Assembly: GCA_963677135.2 (NCBI GenBank)
Contig: CAXXLS010000018.1
Coordinates: 1-64,000, forward strand
DNA: 64,000 nt
Direction of reading: 5' to 3'
DNA from: Seleniibacterium sp963677135
GTDB taxonomy: Bacteria; Desulfobacterota; Desulfuromonadia; Desulfuromonadales; Geopsychrobacteraceae
Made by a program: the position numbers and the translations under genes. The notes beneath the pieces were generated by a model. That model did no database searches. It was not told the origin of the DNA and saw only the letters and a program-made list of their open reading frames with translations. Of the stretch, positions 36,046 to 44,962 are shown piece by piece (the stretch's first letter is position 1; each line of letters starts with the position of its first letter).

Positions 36046-36504
36046 AAGCCGCACAGCGGCTTTGCGGTTCTGCCCGTTGATGCGTCAGCATCGGGGCGGG
36101 CTGTTACCGGTAGAATACGACCTACAGCGATTGGCTGAATCCCATATCGTCAGTGTGTTTGACCTTAAAGAGTTTCTTTTCCTCCCTTTTCTTTGCGATC
36201 AAAGAAAAGGGAGTCGGCTGGCGGGCCGAGACCCGCCGACCTTAATCTTGCTTTAAAATTTTAACAGACACAATCAGAGGCAAGTTCGCGGGGTCGCGCC
36301 CCCGCCCGGCGCCTTACTATTTGTCCCAGGCGGGCGACAAATAGTCAGCACAAAGCGCCCTTTCTACATGTCCGAATGACGATCAGCAATTCCCAGTAGT
36401 AGACATTCAGGCCAGCAACGACCCGGCCCCCGCCGAGCAGGCTCAGCTCATGGCCAGAACCGCAAAAATGCGGTAGGCATTTTGATAAATGATCTGTGAT
36501 CTTC
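36046..36504 (+). repeat. Multi-hairpin long repeat, array B unit 2
   Basis: Complete 459-bp copy. The 14-bp stem CTCCCTTTTCTTTG (36182-36195) with a CGAT loop pairs to 36200-36213. ACTATTTGTC at 36316-36325 pairs with 36336-36345. CTGAGCAGGCTCAG-like and AAAATGC-type stems close the unit. Confidence 0.87.
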
Positions 36505-36966
36505 AAGCCGTGCAGCGGCTTTGCGATTCTGCCCGTTTATGCGTCAGCATCCGGGTGGGTTGTCAACGGTTGAATGCCGCCGATGGGAAACAGCAGAAAC
36601 ATTCATCGTCAGTGTGTTTGACCTTAAAGAGTTTCTTTTTCTCCCTTTTCTTTGCGACCAAAGAAAAGGGAGTCGGCTGGCGGGCCGAGACCCGCCGATC
36701 TGGATCTTGTTTTAGGGTTTTACCAGACAGAATCACAGTCAAGACCGCGGGGTTCCGCCCCCGCCCGGCGTGTTACTTTTTGACCCAAGCGGGCCTCAAA
36801 AAGTAACCAAAAAACGCCCTCTTTTGCATGTCCGGGTTTGACCTGCGGTGCGCTATCGGTAGCATACAGCACAGCAACGAACCGGCCCACGCTGAGCAGG
36901 CTCAGCTCATGGCCAGAACCGCAAAAATGCCCTTGGCATGTTGACTGATGAAAAATTCTCACCTCC
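36505..36966 (+). repeat. Multi-hairpin long repeat, array B unit 3 (variant stem)
   Basis: Complete 462-bp copy. Where other units have ACTATTTGTC/GACAAATAGT, this one has GTTACTTTTTGA (36772-36783) pairing perfectly with 36796-36807. Both arms changed together while position and loop stayed similar. Confidence 0.87.
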
Positions 36967-37225
36967 AAGCCGCAAAGCGGCTTTACGGTTCTGCCCGCTG
37001 ATGCGCAAGCATCCGGGCGGGTTGTTGTTTGCTGGTTCTGACAATGATTCGCAGATTGGCTCAATTATCGCCAGTGTGTTTGTCCTTGAGAGTTTCTTTT
37101 TGTCCCTTTTCTTTGCGATCAAAGAAAAGGGCGTCGTCTGGCGGGCCGAGACCCGCCGACCTTGATCTTGCTTTAAAGTTTTAACAGAAACACTCAAAGA
37201 CTAGACCGCGGGGTCGCGCCCCCCA
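36967..37225 (+). repeat. Multi-hairpin long repeat, array B unit 4 (truncated)
   Basis: Begins with AAGCCGCAAAGCGGCTT and runs through the CCCTTTTCTTTG stem and the GGCGGG/CCCGCC stem, then breaks off in the GC-rich stem near 37225, 50 bp before the end of the lacI-type gene. Confidence 0.82.
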
Positions 37226-37273
37226 CGGCGTGAAACCAGTTCCACCGGAAATACCCCCTTGGAAGGTCAGGGC

Positions 37274-38308
37274 TCAGCGCGCTTTGGTGCTTTCCCTCTC
37301 AATCACGGAGTGAGGGGTTCTGATCGTCTGGGGTGGCAGGGTTCGTCCCTTATCCTTTTCCTCGATCGCCCTGAGGATCAGCTTCCCGGCGCTCTGTCCG
37401 ATCTCATAGCAGTTTACCGAAATGGTGGTAATCGATGGCCAGCAGAAACGAGAGATTTCAAAATCCCCAAACCCCGCGACGGCAAGCCGCTGGGGAACCT
37501 TGAGATTGCGCCGGTGGCACTCCATGATGGCACCGAATGCCGAGGGGTCGGACACGCAAATGACAGCCTCCACTTCAGGCCATTCTTCGATGAGACGGCC
37601 GATGGCGGCAGCACCCTGTTCGATGGAGATAGGTGGGTCGCCCACGGAAACGACATGCGCCTTCGGCAACCCCAGGGCCCTGATGGCATGTTCGTAGCCC
37701 TGGCGCCGGGCAATACCGCGGAAATCCCCTTTTTCATTGCCGCCGATATAGGCGATATTCCGGTACCCACAGAAAACCAGGCGGGCGACCATGTCTTCAA
37801 TGGTGGCCGCATTGGAAAACCCGACCACGTGGTTGATGGGATGCTTTGGCAGGTCCCAGGTTTCAATCACGGGAATCGCCGTGTTCTCAAGGATCTTTCG
37901 GGCTCTTGGGGTATGTTCTCCACCGGTGATGATGAGTCCTTCGGGACGCCTCTGGAGCATGGCTTCGATGAGCTGCTCTTCGCGCTTGAGGCTGTACCCG
38001 GTATAACCGAGGAGCACCTGCTTGCCGGCCCGATCCAGGGCGTCGGTCACACCGAGCAGGGTGTCGGAAAAGTTGGAGTTGTTGACCGACGGGATCAGAA
38101 CGGAGACAAACCCGCTTTTCTGGGAAGACAGGGCTCCGGCGGTGAGGTCGAGAACATAGCCGAGCTCATCGACGGCGGCCATGATTTTATTGCGGGTTTC
38201 GTCGGTGACCAGACCCGTCCCCTTAAGGGCGCGGGAGACGGTCATGGCGGACACGCCGGCGCGCCTGGCGACATCGGCCATCGTCGGGTTTCGTTTTGGG
38301 GATGACAA
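37274..38308 (-). CDS. LacI-family repressor, GntR-like
   Basis: A 344-residue regulator with an N-terminal LacI helix-turn-helix (TMADVARRAGVSAMTVSRALKG) and a periplasmic-binding-protein-like sensor domain (about 65-335). The sequence resembles gluconate repressor GntR, whose known operator is similar to the ATCGAT-centred palindromes found here at 34575, 38405 and 39418. A TTG start is used because AGAGGAA lies about ten bases upstream; ATG nine codons later is the alternative. It probably represses both flanking operons and itself; the inducer should be a sugar acid. Confidence 0.92.
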   Translation of the reverse strand: MSSPKRNPTMADVARRAGVSAMTVSRALKGTGLVTDETRNKIMAAVDELGYVLDLTAGALSSQKSGFVSVLIPSVNNSNFSDTLLGVTDALDRAGKQVLLGYTGYSLKREEQLIEAMLQRRPEGLIITGGEHTPRARKILENTAIPVIETWDLPKHPINHVVGFSNAATIEDMVARLVFCGYRNIAYIGGNEKGDFRGIARRQGYEHAIRALGLPKAHVVSVGDPPISIEQGAAAIGRLIEEWPEVEAVICVSDPSAFGAIMECHRRNLKVPQRLAVAGFGDFEISRFCWPSITTISVNCYEIGQSAGKLILRAIEEKDKGRTLPPQTIRTPHSVIERESTKAR

Positions 38309-38404
38309 CTTATCTATTCCTCTCGTGACTTATTTCATTGCAGGTATTTGCCGATTCCGGCACAACACAATTCACTATTGTCCTCTTGGCGGGTCGCCGT
38401 CAAG

Positions 38405-38418
38405 GATTATCGATAACA
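38405..38418. promoter_or_regulatory. LacI/GntR-type operator upstream of 38502 and of the repressor gene
   Basis: GATTATCGATAACA matches 12 of 14 positions of the perfect site at 34575. It is located between the divergent repressor gene and the dehydrogenase gene, so it can serve both. A degenerate copy (TTATTATCGAATACC) lies at 38456-38470. Confidence 0.65.
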
Positions 38419-38501
38419 TGAGTTTTACTTTGTGATATAAGTCGTTTATCCAAAGTTATTATCGAATACCAGGTTTAGCAATAACAAAAAGGAGTCATGA
38501 T

Positions 38502-39371
38502 ATGCATGAAGTTAGCGGAAAAATAGCATTTCTCGGGATCGGGATCATGGGGTTCCAGATGGCCCGCAGGCTGAGTGAGGCGGGATACTCCGTGATCGCC
38601 TGGAACCGGTCTCGCGAAAAAGCCCTGCCCCTGGAAGACCATGGCGCTACGGTCGTCGCTTCGCCCGAGGAGGCGGTTCGGGATGCCGGGGTGGTCATCT
38701 GTATGCTGGCAGACTACAAGGCCGGATATGATGTGTATTTCAACCGGGATCTCCTGGAGGCTATTATGCCCGGAGCCCTGCTGATTGATATGGCGACCTA
38801 TGCTCCGGCTGAATCTCTGGATCTGGCCGATGCTGCCGGTCAGCGCGGCATCCGCTTTATCGATGCGCCGGTGTCCGGGGGAGAGCGGGGGGCGGCCGCC
38901 GGCACTCTCAGTATTATGGCCGGTGGGGTTGATACCGACGTCGCTGAAGCGGAAAAAATACTGAAAGTCTGCGGCCGGGTGACTCATGTCGGGCCAGCCG
39001 GCACGGGGTCCGTGGCCAAGCTCTGCAACCAGCTTATCGTCGGCAACACGGTGGTGGCCGTTGCTGAGGCCTTGAACCTCGCGGGCCAGCTGGGGGCCAA
39101 TCCGGCGGCGGTTCGGCAGGCTCTGCTGGGAGGTTTCGCCGATTCCGTCATCCTGAAAGAGCATGGCGAGCGCATGCTTGAGCAGAATTTCGAACCCGGT
39201 GGTCCGGCCATCTACATGCAGCAGATTCTGGTGACCGCCAAGAATCTGTCCGAAGAGAAAGATATTCCGTTACCTCTGGCCCGGGTCAGTGAGACACTGT
39301 TTACGCAGATGATAAGCGCGGGGCAGGGGGGGCTGGATTTGAGCGCAGTCATCAGACACTTGACGCCATAG
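38502..39371 (+). CDS. Beta-hydroxyacid dehydrogenase (tartronate semialdehyde reductase-like)
   Basis: A 289-residue paralogue of the product of 33515-34405. It shows the Rossmann motif FLGIGIMGFQMARRL, DAPVSGGERGAAAG and the catalytic Lys in GTGSVAKLCNQLI. GGAG lies seven bases before the ATG. It lies behind an operator for the neighbouring repressor, so sugar-acid or hydroxyacid metabolism is inferred. Substrates could be tartronate semialdehyde, succinic semialdehyde or a 3-hydroxy acid. Confidence 0.9.
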   Translation: MHEVSGKIAFLGIGIMGFQMARRLSEAGYSVIAWNRSREKALPLEDHGATVVASPEEAVRDAGVVICMLADYKAGYDVYFNRDLLEAIMPGALLIDMATYAPAESLDLADAAGQRGIRFIDAPVSGGERGAAAGTLSIMAGGVDTDVAEAEKILKVCGRVTHVGPAGTGSVAKLCNQLIVGNTVVAVAEALNLAGQLGANPAAVRQALLGGFADSVILKEHGERMLEQNFEPGGPAIYMQQILVTAKNLSEEKDIPLPLARVSETLFTQMISAGQGGLDLSAVIRHLTP

Positions 39372-39403
39372 GGTAAAAAAAACCGGGGAAAAATATTTTT
39401 TTC

Positions 39404-39432
39404 TTGCTATCAAAAAATGTTATCGATATCAT
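39404..39432 (+). promoter_or_regulatory. Promoter of the second TRAP operon with overlapping operator
   Basis: TTGCTA (39404-39409), 17-bp spacer, TATCAT (39427-39432). The operator TGTTATCGATATCA (39418-39431, 13 of 14 matches to the 34575 site) covers the -10 region, which predicts repression by steric block. Confidence 0.7.
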
Positions 39433-39519
39433 CCAATCCGTGAATCACAGTCGCGATTCCTGATGCAGTTTGTCGGCCTGAAAAGACGCTTGTCGGAAAG
39501 GAAAATCAGAGGTTACCGG

Positions 39520-40017
39520 ATGGAGATCTTGCACAAGTTTCTAACTGGTTTCTGGCGCCTGATAGAGGTCACAATGGCCGTAATCATGGTGGTTATGATC
39601 GTTCTTCTCTTTATCAATGTCGTCCTCAGGTACGGCTTTTCGAGCGGAGTTCTCGCATCGGCTGAGATATCCAGATTCCTGTTTGTCTGGACGATCATGT
39701 TTGGTGCCGTTATTTGCCTTCGGGACCATGCTCATCTCGATTTGCGTGTTATCGATAAAGTCCTTCCGAAAAAGGTTCTCTGGGGGCTGCGCCGACTGGT
39801 CAACCTGGTTATCGTGGTTTCCAGCGGCATGCTGATGGTCGGCAGTTATCGCCAGACCTTTGCCAACTGGCCCAATATCTCGCCCATGAGCGGTATCCCG
39901 GTCGGGGTGATGTACCTGGCAGGCGCCTTCGCCGGGGCCGTGATGGGGGCCATCGGTCTTTACCGCATGTTCAGTTCGAACAGTGACGAGGTTGCTATCG
40001 AGGAGGAACTGTCATGA
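39520..40017 (+). CDS. TRAP transporter small membrane subunit (DctQ family)
   Basis: A 165-residue, four-helix protein with the DctQ segment SAEISRFLFVWTIMFGAVICLRDHAH. The ATG at 39520 has GAGG upstream; a longer in-frame start at 39463 adds a basic extension without ribosome site. The stop overlaps the large-permease start by ATGA. It is under the operator at 39418. Confidence 0.9.
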   Translation: MEILHKFLTGFWRLIEVTMAVIMVVMIVLLFINVVLRYGFSSGVLASAEISRFLFVWTIMFGAVICLRDHAHLDLRVIDKVLPKKVLWGLRRLVNLVIVVSSGMLMVGSYRQTFANWPNISPMSGIPVGVMYLAGAFAGAVMGAIGLYRMFSSNSDEVAIEEELS

Positions 40018-41294
40018 CTCTGGCTATTTTCCTCGGGGTCCTGCTGGCCGGTATTCTGCTCGGCATTCCTGTCGCCTCCTCGCTGCTGCTGTCCTCCATC
40101 GCACTGATGTTTCACCTGGACATGGTCAGTGCCGATATCCTGGCCCAGTCTCTGGTGAACGGAGTCGACAGTTTCGCGCTGCTGGCCATCCCGTTTTTCC
40201 TGGTGGCTGGCGAAACCATGGCCTGTGGCGGCCTGTCGCAGCGCATTGTCCGGCTGGCCATGGCCGGAGTCGGCCATAAAAAGGGTGGTCTCGGCTACGT
40301 GGCGATCTTCACCTCGGTGGTGCTGGCCGGACTGTCCGGATCCGCCGCCGCAGATGCGGCGGCCCTGGTGGCCATCCTCTTCCCCATGATGCGCAAGGCC
40401 AATTATCCGACGGCGCGCTCCGCGGGCCTGCTGGCCGCCGGCGGCATTATTGCTCCGGTTATCCCCCCGTCGGTTCCCTTCATCATCATTGGAGTCGCCG
40501 GAAATATCTCCATCGCCAAGCTGTTCATGGGCGGTATCGCCCCGGGGTTGATGATGGGCGGTGCCTTGCTGGCGACCTGGCGGTACATGGTGCGCAATGT
40601 CGATCTGCCGGTGTCCGAAAAAGCCAGCAGCCAGGAATTCCGTCAGGCCTTCCGCGACGGCATCTGGTCGCTGATTCTGCCGATCATTATTATCGTCGGG
40701 ATCCGTTTCGGTATCTTTACGCCAACCGAAGCCGCCGTTGTCGCTGCTGTTTACGCGGTTTTCGTCTCCTCGGTTATTTATCGTGAGCTGACCCTCCGGA
40801 AGTTTTACGACGTCCTGGTGTCGAGCGGTAAGGCGACGGGCATGATCATGTTCCTCGTCGGCTGCGCCATGGTCGCCTCATGGCTGATTACCATCGCCCA
40901 GTTACCTCAGCAGCTGGCGATCCTGCTGCAACCCCTTATCGACAGCCCGCGGCTGCTGATGACGGCCATCATGCTGCTGGTCTTGGCCATCGGTATGGTC
41001 ATGGATTTGAGCCCGACGGTTCTGATCCTGGTGCCGCTGTTGATGCCGGTCATCAAAATGGCCGGAATCGACCCGGTCTATTTCGGCATCATGTTCATCA
41101 TGAATGCCTGTATCGGCCTGATCACCCCGCCCGTCGGTACCGTCCTCAACGTGGTCTGCGGCGTTGGCAAGATCCGCATTGAAAATGCCGTCGTCGGGAT
41201 TCTGCCGTTCGTCGGGGTGTATGCCCTGTTGCTGGTTCTGTTCATCATTTTCCCCGAACTGATCATCGTGCCGATGAAATTTATCGTCGGTTGA
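40014..41294 (+). CDS. TRAP transporter large permease (DctM family)
   Basis: A 426-residue permease with about twelve helices. DctM signatures are FFLVAGETMACGGL, GLSGSAAADAAALVAILFPMM, GGIIAPVIPPSVPFIIIG and VMDLSPTVLILVPLLMPVIK. It forms the transport channel of the second TRAP system. Confidence 0.95.
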   Translation: MTLAIFLGVLLAGILLGIPVASSLLLSSIALMFHLDMVSADILAQSLVNGVDSFALLAIPFFLVAGETMACGGLSQRIVRLAMAGVGHKKGGLGYVAIFTSVVLAGLSGSAAADAAALVAILFPMMRKANYPTARSAGLLAAGGIIAPVIPPSVPFIIIGVAGNISIAKLFMGGIAPGLMMGGALLATWRYMVRNVDLPVSEKASSQEFRQAFRDGIWSLILPIIIIVGIRFGIFTPTEAAVVAAVYAVFVSSVIYRELTLRKFYDVLVSSGKATGMIMFLVGCAMVASWLITIAQLPQQLAILLQPLIDSPRLLMTAIMLLVLAIGMVMDLSPTVLILVPLLMPVIKMAGIDPVYFGIMFIMNACIGLITPPVGTVLNVVCGVGKIRIENAVVGILPFVGVYALLLVLFIIFPELIIVPMKFIVG

Positions 41295-41328
41295 GCTTGT
41301 GTCACCTAAAACCAAGGGAGGTTGTCCA

Positions 41329-42297
41329 ATGAAAAGACTCATCGTAATGCTCGTCCTCGTTATGCTGGCTGCATCAACCACAATGAGTATGGCTGTCGAA
41401 CTCAAGTTTGCCCACGCCGCACCTGAAACCGATCTGCAGCAGGAACTGGCCAAGTTTTTCGCCGAAAAGATCAAGGAGCGGACCAATGGGGACGTCACCG
41501 TCCGCATTTATCCCCACGGTCAGCTTGGTAATGACCAGCAGATGATCACCGGCGTTAGGTCCGGCATTATCGACATCGAGATGTCCGGCCTCAACAATTT
41601 CGAAGGGTTGATGCCGAAGGTCGGTGGCGTTCTGCTTCCTTACATCTTTACCAGCCGCGAGCATGCCTACAAGGTGCTCGACGGACCGGTCGGCCAGGAT
41701 CTGCTGGCAGATTTCAGCAAGTTCGGGATGGTCGGCCTCGGTTTTCCGGAAAACGGGTACCGCAACATCACCAACTCACGCAAGCCGATCCGTACTCCTG
41801 AGGATGTCGTCGGTCTGAAAATCCGTACCAACAATTCCAAGGCCCTCAACGAGATGTTCGCCATGCTCAAGGCCAACCCGACTCCGCTTCCGGTCTCCGA
41901 ACTCTATACCGCTCTGGAAACCGGAGTCGTCGAAGCCCAAGAACATCCGATTCCGATTACCCACTCCTTCCACTATGACGAAGTTCAGAAATACCTGTCC
42001 CTGACCGAGCATTCCTACGCAATGCTGGTCATCGCCATGAATCAGAACAAATTCAACGCTCTGACCGCGGATCAGCAGAAAGCGGTTCGGGACGTCGCCG
42101 CCGAAGCGGTCGCATACCAGCGCAAGCTCAGCATCGAGAAGGAAGCCGGCATGCTGGCCGATCTTGAGAACCGCGGCATGAAGATCAACAAGGACGTCGA
42201 TAAGGCAGCCTTTCAGAAGGCGATCACCAAGACCTGGGACAGCTATATCGCCAAATTCGGAAAAGATATGATCGATCAGATTCAGGCAGCAAAATAG
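41329..42297 (+). CDS. TRAP transporter periplasmic binding protein (DctP family)
   Basis: A 322-residue protein with a signal peptide (about residues 1-22) and the signature LPVSELYTALETGVVEAQEHP; the ligand-binding Arg is likely in GLKIRTNN. GGGAGG lies before ATG 41329. The sequence pattern resembles sugar-acid-binding DctP proteins of LacI/GntR-linked loci, but the ligand cannot be read from sequence. A strong terminator follows. Confidence 0.94.
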   Translation: MKRLIVMLVLVMLAASTTMSMAVELKFAHAAPETDLQQELAKFFAEKIKERTNGDVTVRIYPHGQLGNDQQMITGVRSGIIDIEMSGLNNFEGLMPKVGGVLLPYIFTSREHAYKVLDGPVGQDLLADFSKFGMVGLGFPENGYRNITNSRKPIRTPEDVVGLKIRTNNSKALNEMFAMLKANPTPLPVSELYTALETGVVEAQEHPIPITHSFHYDEVQKYLSLTEHSYAMLVIAMNQNKFNALTADQQKAVRDVAAEAVAYQRKLSIEKEAGMLADLENRGMKINKDVDKAAFQKAITKTWDSYIAKFGKDMIDQIQAAK

Positions 42298-42321
42298 ACG
42301 TGTGACCAGTTGTTGCCATTT

Positions 42322-42353
42322 GCCCGGGATACTTTGTATTCCGGGCTTTTTTT
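42322..42353 (+). terminator. Rho-independent terminator after the second TRAP operon
   Basis: 11-bp stem GCCCGGGATAC / GTATTCCGGGC with a TTT loop, followed by seven T. Confidence 0.93.
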
Positions 42354-42418
42354 GTATATGATTCGTAGATCCTGTAGCTGCGCCGCCTGGCGTTCCAACG
42401 TGAAAAGAAAGGACAAGT

Positions 42419-42874
42419 ATGATTATCGATATTATTGATCAGGCAGATCGTTACGTCTGTCTTAATAAATGGTTCAAGCCGGCCTTCGAATTTCTGACCC
42501 GGCCGGATCTCAAATCTCTCGAGCCCGGGGATTATCCCATCGACAGTGACAAGGTCTATGCCTCCATTGTCAAGATGCCGGGACGCAAGGTGGAAGAGGC
42601 CAAGATTGAAATTCACCGGCGCTATATCGACATCCAGATGGTGCTTGGCGGCAGCGACAACATGGGCTGGGCCCCGGCGGTCAAGTGCATCGACCAGGTC
42701 GCGGCTTACAACCCTGAACGAGATCTCCAATTCTTTCATGAGAAGCCGGAATCCTGGCAGCTCGTCAAGGAAGACTATTTCGCAATTTTCTTCCCCGATG
42801 ATGCGCATATGCCATTGATAGGTGACGGCGAGATCCATAAAGTGGTTGTCAAGGTTGCCGTCGACCGGGACTGA
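42419..42874 (+). CDS. YhcH/YjgK/YiaL family protein
   Basis: A 151-residue cupin-like protein of the DUF386 family. The typical EIHRRYIDIQMVLGG metal-binding region and the FFPDDAHMP motif are present. Members accompany sialate, pentose or sugar-acid genes, and some act as anomerases or isomerases on open/closed sugar forms. The gene stands between two terminators, so it may have its own promoter, but it belongs by context to the sugar-acid island. Confidence 0.88.
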   Translation: MIIDIIDQADRYVCLNKWFKPAFEFLTRPDLKSLEPGDYPIDSDKVYASIVKMPGRKVEEAKIEIHRRYIDIQMVLGGSDNMGWAPAVKCIDQVAAYNPERDLQFFHEKPESWQLVKEDYFAIFFPDDAHMPLIGDGEIHKVVVKVAVDRD

Positions 42875-42888
42875 GTGTTCGAATTGCA

Positions 42889-42919
42889 AAGCCAGAGGGT
42901 CTGAGCCTTCTGGCTTTTT
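42889..42919 (+). terminator. Terminator after the YhcH-family gene
   Basis: GCCAGAGGG / (G)CCTTCTGGC stem of about nine pairs including one G-T, followed by TTTTT. Confidence 0.85.
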
Positions 42920-42951
42920 ATCTATTCATATCGGTTTTTAAAGGAGTATCA

Positions 42952-44157
42952 GTGGCGTCCCTTCCCCTGAGGAAAATCCGTGTTATCGATTTGACCAATG
43001 TCCTTTCCGGTCCCTTCTGCGGTCACCTTCTGGCTCATATGGGGGCTGAGGTGATTAAGGTCGAAGTCCCGGAATCCGGAGATCTTGCCCGCCAGCTCGG
43101 AGCCGATCCCGAACGGAACCGGAAGAACATGGGGGTTTCCTTTCTGGCCCAGAATGCCGGTAAGAAATCAATCACCATGAATCTGAAAAGTGATAAAGGG
43201 AAGGAGCTCTTCAAAAAACTGATAACCGGTGCGGATGTGCTGATCGAGAACTTCCGTCCTGGGGTTATGGTTCGCCTGGGGCTCGGGTTTGACGATCTCA
43301 AGCTGATTAACCCCAGCCTGATCTATTGTGCGATTTCGGGTTTTGGGGCGACCGGCCCCCTGCGCTATCAGCCCGCTTACGATCAGATTATTCAAGGGCT
43401 CTCGGGGGTTATGAGCATTACCGGCGATCATGACTCGGCGCCACTGCGGGTTGGTTATCCCGTTGCCGATACGGTTGGCGGCATGAGCGCCGCCTTCGCC
43501 GTTGCCTCGGTCCTGGCCGGACGCCATGGTGAAAAGGGGGATGCGACCTTTATCGACGTCTCGATGCTGTCCTCGGTCATGTCGACGATGGGGTGGGTGG
43601 TGTCCAATTATCTTATCGCCGGTAAAGAGCCGGAGCCGATGGGAAATGACAATTTTACCGCCAGCCCATCGGGAACCTTTCGGACTGGAGACGGATTGCT
43701 GAATATCGCAGCCAACAAGCAGCAGCAGTTCGAGACCCTGTGCCGGCTGGTGAACAGACCGGAGTGGATCGACGATGCCCGGTTCCGCGACCGCCAGGCG
43801 CGCTTGTCCAATCGCGAATGCCTCAAGATCCTGCTGGAGCGTGAGCTGGTCGCCAGGTCGGCTCAGGAATGGACCGACCTGCTGAACGCAGCCGGTGTCC
43901 CGGCCGGACAGGTCCTGACCGTTCCGGAAGCGCTCCAGCATCCGCACCTGAACAGCCGGGGTGTCATCGGACGGTTTGAAGATGTCCCCGATGCCGGTAC
44001 GGTAGAAGTTTTTCGGCCGGGATTTCGACTGAACGGGCTGACTCCGCAGGTTGCCAGTCCTCCCCCGTTGCTGGGTCAGCACACCGACGAAGTCCTTGAA
44101 GGCTTGGGATTCACCCCGGCAGAGATCAAAAGCCTGCGCGACGAAAAGGTTATCTGA
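42952..44157 (+). CDS. CaiB/BaiF-family (class III) CoA-transferase
   Basis: A 401-residue class III CoA-transferase. The N-terminal RVIDLTNVLSGPFCGHLLAHMGAEVIKVE and the VLIENFRPGVMVRLGLG segments are characteristic; the catalytic Asp is expected in PVADTVGGMSA. It moves CoA between carboxylic acids, for example formate, oxalate, succinate or a hydroxy acid. GTG start with AAGGAG upstream. Its place after the hydroxyacid/TRAP genes suggests activation of the imported acid as CoA ester. Confidence 0.9.
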   Translation: MASLPLRKIRVIDLTNVLSGPFCGHLLAHMGAEVIKVEVPESGDLARQLGADPERNRKNMGVSFLAQNAGKKSITMNLKSDKGKELFKKLITGADVLIENFRPGVMVRLGLGFDDLKLINPSLIYCAISGFGATGPLRYQPAYDQIIQGLSGVMSITGDHDSAPLRVGYPVADTVGGMSAAFAVASVLAGRHGEKGDATFIDVSMLSSVMSTMGWVVSNYLIAGKEPEPMGNDNFTASPSGTFRTGDGLLNIAANKQQQFETLCRLVNRPEWIDDARFRDRQARLSNRECLKILLERELVARSAQEWTDLLNAAGVPAGQVLTVPEALQHPHLNSRGVIGRFEDVPDAGTVEVFRPGFRLNGLTPQVASPPPLLGQHTDEVLEGLGFTPAEIKSLRDEKVI

Positions 44158-44269
44158 AACCGACCTGCCGGGTTGAGTGAGGAGAACCCTCAAAAAGTGG
44201 CGATAAGCCGGATGTTGCTTGAAAAAGGCAGATGCCTGTGACTGTCACCTTTTGCCATGGAGAGGAGCT

Positions 44270-44767
44270 ATGGAACGGATCGCTGTTATTGTTATCGCTG
44301 GTATTGCCGGGGGAATCTTCGCCCAACGCCTGCAATTCCCGGGTGGGGCGATCGTCGGAGCCATGCTGGCCTCGGGGTTTGCCGCTGTGGTCATGCCCGG
44401 CCATTTTGCCATCCCGGATCATGTGTCCACTCTTATTCAGATCACCCTTGGAGTCACCCTGGGGATGAGTTTTGAACGTTCCAGCCTGGCGTTGATTCCC
44501 AAAATCATTCCCCTGGCCATGGTCAGTACCTTTGTGCTGGTGGTCATCACCATTTTCATGGCTTATTGCGCCCATAAGATCGGGATCATTGATTCGGCCA
44601 CAGCCTTGTTCGGACTCTCTCCCGGAGGCATGTCGGGAATGGCCCTGATGGCCCAGAATGAAGGTTACCGCACGGACATTGTCGCCATGCTGCATACCTT
44701 TCGGATCTTTACCCTGTTCCTGGTAGTGCCGATCCTGGGGCGGGTGGTCAATTCGATTTTCCGCTGA
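44270..44767 (+). CDS. AbrB-family membrane protein, half-size
   Basis: A 165-residue, five- to six-helix protein with the AbrB-domain pattern LQFPGGAIVGAMLASG and GLSPGGMSGMALMAQNEG. Canonical AbrB permeases of about 350 residues carry two such halves; this one has a single copy and may work as a homodimer. It has no relation to the DNA-binding AbrB. GGAGAGGAG precedes ATG 44270. It follows the CoA-transferase and ends at a terminator; a role in moving the acid is inferred. Confidence 0.82.
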   Translation: MERIAVIVIAGIAGGIFAQRLQFPGGAIVGAMLASGFAAVVMPGHFAIPDHVSTLIQITLGVTLGMSFERSSLALIPKIIPLAMVSTFVLVVITIFMAYCAHKIGIIDSATALFGLSPGGMSGMALMAQNEGYRTDIVAMLHTFRIFTLFLVVPILGRVVNSIFR

Positions 44768-44786
44768 CGGGAAAAGGGGGAGAACT

Positions 44787-44818
44787 AAAAAAGCCAGTCG
44801 GGAGAGACTGGCTTTTTT
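44787..44818. terminator. Terminator between the AbrB-type gene and tRNA-Asp
   Basis: AAAAAAGCCAGTC (44787-44799) and GACTGGCTTTTTT (44806-44818) form a perfect 13-bp stem with T-runs on both strands. Confidence 0.93.
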
Positions 44819-44827
44819 AGATATTAA

Positions 44828-44904
44828 TGGCGGGGCTGACGGGACTTGAACCCGCGACCTCCGGCGTGACAGGCCGGCGTTGTAACCGACTCTACTACAG
44901 CCCC
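44828..44904 (-). tRNA. tRNA-Asp (anticodon GTC), CCA encoded
   Basis: Read on the minus strand the 77-nt gene starts GGGGCTG and ends CAGCCCC-G-CCA. The anticodon arm is CCGGCCTGTCACGCCGG with GTC at 44868-44870, and the T-arm GCGGGTTCAAGTCCCG is standard. It is the only tRNA seen in the window. Confidence 0.96.
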
Positions 44905-44962
44905 GAATTGTCTTTTCGTCAAATGCGGAGCGCACAATACACTATTGTTTTGCAGACTGCAA

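Noticed and set aside
35612..37197. Reading frames encoding a recurrent LKEFLFLPFLCDQRKGSR peptide
   Set aside because: This peptide is the translation of the CTCCCTTTTCTTTG stem and its flanks; no start site or codon-type selection is seen.
44828..44904. tRNA-Asp as an integration site of a genomic island
   Set aside because: No integrase gene or direct repeat of the tRNA 3' end was seen in the neighbourhood.
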